From the NCBI GenBank assembly GCA_945863085.1, contig CAMBCD010000214.1, positions 1 to 5,154 of the forward strand: DNA of 5,154 nt, given 5' to 3'. Within the stretch, counting starts at the first letter, position 1; each line of letters begins with the position of its first letter. Positions 1 to 5,154 of the stretch are shown here, piece by piece. Below the pieces are notes generated by a model. That model was not told the DNA's origin. It ran no database searches and saw only the letters and a list, made by a program, of their open reading frames with translations. Origin of the DNA: Bordetella parapertussis. GTDB taxonomy: Bacteria; Pseudomonadota; Gammaproteobacteria; Burkholderiales; SG8-41. A program made the position numbers and the translations under genes.

Positions 1-1
1 G

Positions 2-409
2 TCTTTCGAGCCCGAGGAGCTGTTCGGTACGAAGCTGCGCGCGTTGCTGCAGCGACGCGCGAGCCGCGACCTGTTCGATTTGCATCAGGGACTGGAGCAA
101 CTTCCGCTGGCCCCGGAAAAAGTCATCGCATGCTTTGACCACTATCTGGCACTGGAAGGCAAGCCGATCACGCGCGCGATGGCAGAGCAGCGCATGCTTG
201 AAAAGCTCACACGGAGCCTGACCGAAGACATCACTCCGTTGCTGCCAGTGGGGATTCAATTTGGAGAACTGGATGCGATCCATGCCTTCGAGCGGGTTTG
301 GATAAAGCTGATCGCGAGGATGGGCGGGGAGGGGTGGAAGCTCGCGGAATCGGTGCTCGAAGAATTGCGTGAAAAACGATTTCCGGGGCTTCTGACGTCG
401 AGGGATTAG
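2..409 (+). CDS. AbiEii/AbiGii-family nucleotidyltransferase toxin, C-terminal part (5' end outside window)
   Basis: The frame is open from the window edge, so this is the last 135 residues or so of a longer protein; the internal TTG at 44 is not its start. The visible peptide begins with SFEPEELFGTKLRALLQRR and continues ASRDLFDL. This matches the conserved block of the AbiEii/AbiGii nucleotidyltransferase family, in which a Lys-x-Arg-Ala-Leu stretch is followed by the Arg-Asp-Leu-(Phe/Tyr)-Asp-Leu motif. The catalytic GS...D motif would lie upstream and is not seen. Known members are toxins of type IV toxin-antitoxin and abortive-infection systems that transfer nucleotides to cellular targets, usually encoded just downstream of an AbiEi-like antitoxin with a winged-helix domain; that partner would be left of the window. 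The stop is 41 bp before the ATG of the helicase gene on the same strand, so the two are probably co-transcribed. The exact target is unknown. Confidence 0.82.
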   Translation, partial: SFEPEELFGTKLRALLQRRASRDLFDLHQGLEQLPLAPEKVIACFDHYLALEGKPITRAMAEQRMLEKLTRSLTEDITPLLPVGIQFGELDAIHAFERVWIKLIARMGGEGWKLAESVLEELREKRFPGLLTSRD

Positions 410-450
410 TAGCGGCGTGCGTAATTATATGGACGACTTGATTGCTGGTT

Positions 451-2850
451 ATGGAGCCCATGGTTGAGCGCGATCCATCGGCGGAGTTAAAGGCCGAAAA
501 CGCCCGGCTCATCGCGCTGCTGGATGCGAACGGCATTCAATGGCGCATGCAGCAGCCAGAGCGCTCATCGCCAGCGTCAGCGCCGGAGCCCTCACGGCTT
601 TCCACCGACGAGAAGGTGGCGCTATTTCGCCGGTTGTTCCGCGGGCGCACGGATGTTTACCCTATTCGATGGGAGGGCAAGACTACGACCAAGTCCGGTT
701 ACTCACCGGCCTGCGCCAACGAATGGCGTGCCGGTGTCTGCGAAAAACCGCGCATCAAATGCGGGGATTGTAGTAACCGAATGTTGATTCCGCTGTCCGA
801 CTCGGTCATCTTCGACCATCTGGCCGGCGAGCATACAGTTGGCGTCTATCCCCTGCTGGAGGACGACACTTGCTATTTCCTCGCCATCGATTTCGACGAA
901 GCCGAGTGGCGAGAGGACGCCCGCGCCTTCGTGCAGTCGTGTAGTGAACTTGGCGTGCCTGTTGCTCTCGAGATTTCGCGCTCCGGCAAAGGGGCGCATG
1001 CCTGGGTGTTCTTCGCTGGCAGGGTCTCGGCCCGCGATGCTCGTCGCCTCGGCACGGCCATCATCAGTCACACCTGTTCGCGAACCCGGCAATTGAAGTT
1101 GGAGTCTTACGACCGCCTGTTTCCAAATCAGGACACGATGCCCAAGGGCGGCTTTGGCAACCTGATCGCATTGCCCCTGCAGAAGGTGCCTCGTGAGAAC
1201 GGTTATAGCGTTTTCGTTGATGCGGAATTGCACCCCTACCACGACCAGTGGGCGTTCTTGGCGTCCATCCATCTGATGGCACCGCACGACATCGAGCCGA
1301 TCATCCTGCGCGCGACGGGCAGGGCGCATCCACTGGATGTCACTTTCATCGACGAAGAAGACTTGGCTACGCCGTGGAAGCGTTCGGCCCCGCCCACGAA
1401 GCAGCTGCCGGGGACAATGCCGAAGTCACTAACCGTGACGCTGAGCAATCTCATCTACTTCGAGAAGGCTCAGTTGCCGCAGTCCCTGGCGAACCGTCTG
1501 ATCCGCCTCGCAGCGTTTCAGAACCCGGAGTTCTACAGGGCGCAGGCGATGCGGATGTCGGTGTGGGACAAACCACGCGTGATTGGTAACGCGGAAAACT
1601 ACCCACAGCACATTGGCCTGCTGCGCGGATGCCTGGATGCCGCAAAGGAACTGCTGAAAGACAACGGCATTGCCTGCGAACTGCGTGATGAGCGTTTTGG
1701 CGGAGAGCCGCTGGACGTCGCGTTTTTCGGTAAGCTGCGTACCGATCAGCAATCGGCTGTTGCCACAATGCTGAGCTATGACGCTGGCGTTCTATGCGCG
1801 CCTACCGCCTTCGGCAAGACGGTCGCGGCGGCAGCGATGATCGCCAAGCGTGGTGTAAACGCCCTGGTACTGGTGCATCGCACCGAGTTGCGCAAACAGT
1901 GGCAGGAGCGTCTGCAGGCCTTCCTCGGCGTCGGCAAGGGCACGATCGGCACAATCGGCGGCGGCAAAGCCAAGCCTACGGGGAAGATCGATATAGCTGT
2001 GATGCAGTCTCTGTCGCGGCAAGGCGAGGTGCACCCGCTGGTGGAGAACTACGGTCACGTCATCGTGGATGAGTGCCACCACGTCGGCGCGGTGTCATTC
2101 GACGCCATTCTGAAGCGCACCAAGGCGAAATACGTGCTCGGTCTGACCGCAACGCCGTTCCGCCGCGACGGCCAGCAACCGATCATCTTCATGCAGTGTG
2201 GCCCGATACGGCACACAGCAGCAAAACCTGCTGGTGCACCGCACGACCTCGAGGTCGTACCGTATTCGATGCATGCACGGATCGACCTCCCGACCGACGC
2301 GGGAATTCAGGATGTGTTCCGGCACCTCGCCAATGATCAGGCCCGCACGACCGCAATTTCCGACGAAATCGAGCACGCCTTCAGCCAAGGCCGCAAGGTG
2401 CTGGTGCTGACCGAGCGCACCGACCATCTCGATGCCATCTCGACGGCATTGGAGGGAAGGATTCCGCCGCCGTTCGTCCTGCACGGCCGGATGTCACGAA
2501 AGCAGCGCGCCGCGCTAATTGGGCAACTCGAGGCTTTGCCACCGGAAGCTCCGCGCGTACTGCTTGCGACCGGCAAGCTGGTAGGCGAGGGCTTCGACCA
2601 TCCTCCTCTGGACACCCTGGTTCTGGCGATGCCGGTGTCGTGGAAGGGAACCTTGCAGCAATACGCCGGGCGTCTCCACCGTGAGCATGCGACGAAGATT
2701 GATGTGCGGATCGTTGACTTCGTGGATACCGCCCATCCAGCCTTGCGACGGATGTGGGGCAAGCGCCAGCGTGGCTACCGCGCAATGGGTTATTTGATTC
2801 GCGAGGAAAGCGACGAACTGAAATCTTGCGCTATCGACAGTCCGCGATAG
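451..2850 (+). CDS. TOTE-type primase-helicase: AEP primase domain fused to SF2 DEAD/DEAH-box helicase
   Basis: About 799 residues counted from ATG 451. A TTG at 442, with GGA 8 bases upstream, would add three residues and cannot be excluded. Residues 11-28 (ELKAENARLIALLDANGI) look like the short coiled coil common at the start of this family. A Cys4 site follows (C88, C97, C104, C107, in the ACANEW...GVCEKP...KCGDC context). The AEP primase domain has the metal-binding D-F-D at 147-149 and SGKGAHAW at 178-185, whose His183 is the expected catalytic histidine, then FPNQD...GFGNLIALPLQ near 224-244. A linker holds the conserved NPEFYRAQAMR. The helicase has Walker A APTAFGKT (450-457), motif II DECHH (540-544), motif III TATP (566-569), motif V GEGFD (712-716) and motif VI QYAGRLHR (737-744). 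All key residues are present, so it should be active. Related proteins are assigned to TOTE biological-conflict systems; the role here is inferred from the family. No HKD nuclease insert is seen. The stop codon lies inside a CGATAG repeat. Confidence 0.93.
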   Translation: MEPMVERDPSAELKAENARLIALLDANGIQWRMQQPERSSPASAPEPSRLSTDEKVALFRRLFRGRTDVYPIRWEGKTTTKSGYSPACANEWRAGVCEKPRIKCGDCSNRMLIPLSDSVIFDHLAGEHTVGVYPLLEDDTCYFLAIDFDEAEWREDARAFVQSCSELGVPVALEISRSGKGAHAWVFFAGRVSARDARRLGTAIISHTCSRTRQLKLESYDRLFPNQDTMPKGGFGNLIALPLQKVPRENGYSVFVDAELHPYHDQWAFLASIHLMAPHDIEPIILRATGRAHPLDVTFIDEEDLATPWKRSAPPTKQLPGTMPKSLTVTLSNLIYFEKAQLPQSLANRLIRLAAFQNPEFYRAQAMRMSVWDKPRVIGNAENYPQHIGLLRGCLDAAKELLKDNGIACELRDERFGGEPLDVAFFGKLRTDQQSAVATMLSYDAGVLCAPTAFGKTVAAAAMIAKRGVNALVLVHRTELRKQWQERLQAFLGVGKGTIGTIGGGKAKPTGKIDIAVMQSLSRQGEVHPLVENYGHVIVDECHHVGAVSFDAILKRTKAKYVLGLTATPFRRDGQQPIIFMQCGPIRHTAAKPAGAPHDLEVVPYSMHARIDLPTDAGIQDVFRHLANDQARTTAISDEIEHAFSQGRKVLVLTERTDHLDAISTALEGRIPPPFVLHGRMSRKQRAALIGQLEALPPEAPRVLLATGKLVGEGFDHPPLDTLVLAMPVSWKGTLQQYAGRLHREHATKIDVRIVDFVDTAHPALRRMWGKRQRGYRAMGYLIREESDELKSCAIDSPR

Positions 2851-2976
2851 ATACTGAACGATCAGAGGACAAGAAAAACGCTGCCAGCGATAGGTAACGA
2901 TAGATCCCGACCGATCCTGAAGGGTTACATTCATCAGGCTGTCGATAGTCTGCGATACGTGCCGATAGATGCTGAA
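2835..2976 (+). repeat. Three degenerate repeat units of 10-bp-phased CGATAG hexamers, each ending in CTGAA
   Basis: Unit A (2835-2858) has CGACAG at 2835 and CGATAG at 2845, then CTGAA at 2854. Unit B (2888-2921) has CGATAG at 2888 and 2898, CGACCG at 2908, then CTGAA at 2917. Unit C (2943-2976) has CGATAG at 2943, CGATAC at 2953, CGATAG at 2963, then CTGAA at 2972. Within every unit the hexamers start 10 bp apart, and CTGAA always starts 9 bp after the last hexamer. An inverted CTATCG at 2831 overlaps unit A. Units A and C also share a longer imperfect match, with a 10-bp insertion in C. Ten-base phasing puts the hexamers on one face of the helix, as expected for cooperative protein binding. 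The proximity to the proposed att site suggests integrase or excisionase arm sites; that role is inference. Confidence 0.7.
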
Positions 2977-2995
2977 TGCTAATTTGGGGTATCAG

Positions 2996-3097
2996 ATGCA
3001 AATGACGGTAAATTTGACGGTAGAAATGCTACTCACCGAAAAAAGTTCTATACGTGACAACGGTTTATCGGTGCCGTTGATGATTGAATGGGAGTAA
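2996..3097 (+). CDS. Possible 33-residue small ORF ending in a GuaA-like IEWE tail
   Basis: ATG 2996 is preceded by GGGG (2986-2989) with a 6-base gap, a plausible ribosome binding site. The frame gives 33 residues starting MQMTVNLTVEMLLTEK and ending VPLMIEWE. The repeated MTVN/LTVE comes from the TGACGGTA direct repeat. The last four residues and stop equal the GMP synthase C-terminus, so the simplest explanation is a chance frame made of island-end sequence joined to the duplicated guaA tail at the att site. No known family was recognised. A real peptide is possible but unproven. Confidence 0.2.
   Translation: MQMTVNLTVEMLLTEKSSIRDNGLSVPLMIEWE
3003..3022 (+). repeat. Direct repeat TGACGGTA, two copies 12 bp apart
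   Basis: TGACGGTA occurs at 3003-3010 and 3015-3022, separated by AATT, in a locally AT-rich stretch about 60-80 bp from the proposed att core. Arm-type sites of tyrosine integrases are commonly short direct repeats at this sort of distance from the core, so this pair is a second candidate binding site distinct from the CGATAG units. The function is inferred from position only. Confidence 0.5.
3083..3097 (+). other. Candidate attachment site: duplicated 3' end of guaA at a genomic island boundary
   Basis: The bases ATTGAATGGGAGTAA encode Ile-Glu-Trp-Glu followed by a stop (the exact duplication may start a few bases either side of 3083). IEWE-stop is the conserved C-terminal end of GMP synthase; E. 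coli GuaA ends PPATIEWE. The sequence upstream does not continue as GuaA (SVPLM replaces the expected KPPAT-like residues), so only the last few codons are present. This is what integration of an island into the guaA 3' end leaves at its far end: the intact gene stays at the other junction and a short copy of its tail is kept here. GuaA 3' ends are a known hot spot for islands with tyrosine integrases, such as GIsul2. The genes that follow (yffB-like, tadA, YkuD) fit a guaA-downstream backbone. The intact guaA and integrase would lie outside the window. Confidence 0.6.
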
Positions 3098-3211
3098 TGT
3101 TTCGGAGGGCGGAGCAGGGGCCCCGCAAAACGGGGATGCGACCCCGGAGGAACGCGCCAGCGATCCTGAACAACGTGCGGTCAGCACAGGCACTGCTAAA
3201 AGGATTCTGAA
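3098..3211 (+). other. GC-rich intergenic stretch with small nested hairpin, no convincing gene
   Basis: This is the spacer between the proposed guaA tail and the yffB-like gene. CCCCG (3121-3125) and CGGGG (3131-3135) form a perfect 5-bp stem with a CAAAA loop. GGGG (3117-3120) can also pair with CCCC (3142-3145) around it. There is no T-run after the stem, so a classical intrinsic terminator is not supported. CGGAGG occurs twice (3103-3108 and 3145-3150). Two overlapping short frames stay open to about 3210-3215, but neither has a good ribosome binding site or recognisable similarity. It may be a structured leader of the downstream operon or simply spacer. Confidence 0.4.
3201..3204 (+). 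promoter_or_regulatory. Ribosome binding site AGGA supporting the TTG start of the yffB-like gene
   Basis: AGGA lies 7 bases before TTG 3212. No ATG or GTG lies near the family's usual N-terminus, and translation from this TTG gives MTITLYGIRNC, the normal beginning of ArsC/YffB proteins. The site therefore decides the start. Confidence 0.6.
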
Positions 3212-3565
3212 TTGACCATCACCCTGTACGGCATCCGCAATTGCGATACAGTCAAAAAAGCGCGCGGATGGCTGGATGCCAAGAAAATCGAATATGTCTT
3301 TCACGATTACAAAACCGCGGGCATTGACGCCGACCGCCTGCAGCTCTGGTGCAGGGAACTGGGCTGGGAAGCGCTGCTCAATCGTGCCGGCACCACCTTC
3401 CGCAAACTGCCTGATGCGGACAAACAAAGCCTCAATGAGCGCAAGGCCATTGCATTGATGCTGGCACAGCCGTCGATGATCAAACGGCCGGTGCTGGATC
3501 TCGGCAGACAGCGCCTGACCGGTTTCAAGGCCGAACTCTACGAGAACGCGTTAAACGCGGACTGA
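3212..3565 (+). CDS. yffB: ArsC/YffB-family thiol reductase (Spx/ArsC-like)
   Basis: The 117-residue protein has the usual length of the YffB branch of the ArsC/Spx thioredoxin-fold family. It opens with a beta strand and the active-site turn LYGIRNCDTVKKAR. Cys11 is the single cysteine in the N-terminal site, as in YffB, where a CxxC is absent. GTTFRKLP (60-67) and QPSMIKRPVL (86-95) are the other two conserved blocks and supply the expected basic residues Arg64 and Arg92. YffB-type proteins are thought to be glutathione-dependent thiol reductases; despite the automatic name, arsenate reduction is not established for them, and no other arsenic-resistance gene is present here. The start is TTG with AGGA 7 bases upstream. 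tadA follows after 6 bp, so it is probably the first gene of a three-gene operon. The protein is presumably cytosolic. The family is clear; the physiological substrate is not. Confidence 0.88.
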   Translation: MTITLYGIRNCDTVKKARGWLDAKKIEYVFHDYKTAGIDADRLQLWCRELGWEALLNRAGTTFRKLPDADKQSLNERKAIALMLAQPSMIKRPVLDLGRQRLTGFKAELYENALNAD

Positions 3566-4503
<938 letters not shown>

Positions 4504-4707
4504 ACAAGCTGTTATCCTGATTGGGCCGTTTTGCATGCGGCGCGTCATGGGCTTGCCTGATACCACCAGCGCCCCTATTTAGTAAAAATTATGATTAAAA
4601 ATCAATTACTTGATGCTTTACTGTGCAATCATTGTGCATCGCGCCAGAATGGGCTAAATTGTGCGCCGCAATCGCCGACCGCCGGCGATTATTACTAAAG
4701 GCTATAC
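4504..4707 (+). promoter_or_regulatory. Intergenic regulatory region upstream of the FabG-like gene
   Basis: The first 70 bases are GC-rich, followed by an AT-rich block (4576-4620) that contains the 13-bp inverted repeat TGATT-AAA-AATCA (4592-4604). TGTGCA occurs at 4622-4627 and 4633-4638, 11 bp apart, and ATTGTGC occurs at 4631-4637 and 4658-4664. A weak sigma-70-like promoter can be drawn with -35 TTGTGC (4632-4637), a 17-bp spacer and -10 TAAATT (4655-4660). Transcription would then start near 4667, just before the stem-loop at 4670-4690. The repeats could be an operator for a regulator of the downstream gene. AAAGG (4697-4701) is the ribosome binding site, 6 bases before ATG 4708. No terminator with a T-run was found for the upstream operon. 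Confidence 0.4.
4670..4690 (+). promoter_or_regulatory. Perfect 8-bp stem-loop in the leader of the FabG-like gene
   Basis: AATCGCCG (4670-4677) pairs perfectly with CGGCGATT (4683-4690) around a 5-base loop ACCGC. It ends 6 bases before the AAAGG ribosome binding site and 17 bases before the start codon. The absence of a T-run argues against an intrinsic terminator. It could stabilise the 5' end of the message or, as DNA, be an operator. Confidence 0.45.
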
Positions 4708-5154
4708 ATGCGACTCAAAGACAAGGTAGCCATCATCACCGGTGCCGGCAGGGGCATCGGGCAAGCCACCGCCGTGAAGTTTGCGCGGGAAGGCGCCAGG
4801 GTCGTGGTCTGCGACCTCACCCCGGAGTGGATCGACCAGACCGTTGCCCTGTGCAAGGAAAGCGGCGCTGAGGCCATCGGCTGCATCGCGGATGTGCGCG
4901 ACATGAAATCACTCGATGCGATGGTCAAGACCACGCTCGACAAATGGGGTAGGGTGGACTGCCTGGTCAATAACGCCGGCATCGTGATGGACGCCCAGCT
5001 GAAGAACATGACCGAGGACCAGTTCGACAAGGTCATCGACATCAATCTCAAGGGGGTTTTCAACTGCACCAAGGCCGTGGTGCAAACCATGCTGAGCCAG
5101 GAATCAGGTGTGATCCTCAACGCGTCCTCGATCGTCGGCCTCTACGGCAATTTT
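4708..5154 (+). CDS. fabG: FabG-like short-chain dehydrogenase/reductase, N-terminal part (3' end outside window)
   Basis: The first 149 codons of a classical SDR of normal family spacing (about 245 residues expected) are present; the frame is open at the right edge. The Rossmann cofactor motif TGAGRGIG is at 11-18. ADV (61-63) carries the conserved Asp62 that contacts adenine, NNAG is at 88-91, and the structural Asn113 sits in DINLKG. The catalytic Ser of ASSIVG is about residue 141; the YxxxK motif would fall just beyond the edge. FabG reduces 3-oxoacyl-ACP to 3-hydroxyacyl-ACP; close relatives include acetoacetyl-CoA reductases and other alcohol dehydrogenases. Asp36, at the end of the second strand (VVVCDL), suggests NAD(H) rather than the NADPH preference of housekeeping FabG, so it may be a paralogue with another substrate. 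The start ATG has AAAGG 6 bases upstream and its own leader region. Family assignment is firm; the specific substrate is open. Confidence 0.85.
   Translation, partial: MRLKDKVAIITGAGRGIGQATAVKFAREGARVVVCDLTPEWIDQTVALCKESGAEAIGCIADVRDMKSLDAMVKTTLDKWGRVDCLVNNAGIVMDAQLKNMTEDQFDKVIDINLKGVFNCTKAVVQTMLSQESGVILNASSIVGLYGNF

Noticed and set aside
44..409. TTG 44 as the true start of the first gene
   Set aside because: The AbiEii signature begins upstream of it and the frame is open to the window edge, so the gene is cut by the window rather than starting there.
703..1329. Minus-strand ORF of 208 codons inside the helicase gene
   Set aside because: It lies entirely opposite a gene with full family motifs and shows no recognisable domain; long antisense frames are common in GC-rich genes.
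2515..2934. Minus-strand ORF running across the helicase 3' end and repeat array
   Set aside because: No family resemblance; its start falls in repeats and most of it is antisense to helicase motifs V and VI.
2835..2976. CRISPR array
   Set aside because: Repeats are short and degenerate, with 4-base gaps inside units; no spacer-sized unique segments between near-identical repeats and no cas gene.
3117..3145. Intrinsic terminator
   Set aside because: The stem is only 5 bp plus an alternative outer pairing, and no T-run follows.
3084..3215. Frames open across 3084-3215 (one reading GAPQNGDATPEERASDPEQ) as a real gene overlapping the yffB-like start
   Set aside because: The composition looks protein-like, but there is no ATG start with a ribosome binding site, no recognised family and a competing open frame; the proposed guaA tail ends within it.
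4511..4582. Plus-strand frame running past the YkuD gene to 4582
   Set aside because: It is a shadow frame beginning inside the YkuD gene, with no ribosome binding site and no recognised product.
4650..4664. Sigma-54 promoter (GG-N10-GC)
   Set aside because: Only the GG and GC dinucleotides fit; most other consensus positions do not match.

Overview
The window reads as a junction between an accessory element and the conserved chromosome of a GC-rich proteobacterium. A betaproteobacterium is most likely, because the run yffB-like, tadA and a YkuD protein resembles what often follows guaA in that class; this is recalled gene order, not a search result.

Left part, about 1-3097 (accessory). The window opens inside the C-terminal part of an AbiEii/AbiGii-type nucleotidyltransferase, the toxin half of type IV toxin-antitoxin and phage-defence modules. 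It is followed closely on the same strand by a roughly 800-residue primase-helicase fusion of the TOTE-conflict type: a short coiled coil, a Cys4 site, an archaeo-eukaryotic primase (AEP) domain and an SF2 helicase. Together they look like a defence or conflict cargo.

The helicase stop codon lies inside the first of three related repeat units built from CGATAG-like hexamers at 10-bp spacing (2835-2976). A 12-bp-spaced pair of TGACGGTA repeats follows (3003-3022). Then, at 3083-3097, comes a segment encoding Ile-Glu-Trp-Glu-stop, the conserved C-terminus of GMP synthase (GuaA). The guaA 3' end is a known integration hot spot for genomic islands, so I read 3083-3097 as the att duplication at the distal end of an island and the repeats as possible arm-type sites for its integrase. 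This is the most interesting feature of the window.

Middle part, 3212-4503 (backbone operon). Three tightly packed genes run on the plus strand: an ArsC/YffB-family thiol reductase with a TTG start, the tRNA adenosine deaminase tadA 6 bp later, and a YkuD L,D-transpeptidase-domain protein whose TTG start overlaps the tadA stop by 4 bases. The 114 bp between the proposed att site and the first gene are GC-rich and contain a small hairpin but no convincing gene.

Right part, 4504-5154. A 204-bp intergenic region holds an AT-rich stretch, TGTGC repeats, a weak promoter candidate and a perfect 8-bp stem-loop just upstream of the ribosome binding site of a FabG-like short-chain dehydrogenase/reductase. 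That gene runs off the right edge. No rRNA, tRNA, CRISPR array or insertion sequence was seen.
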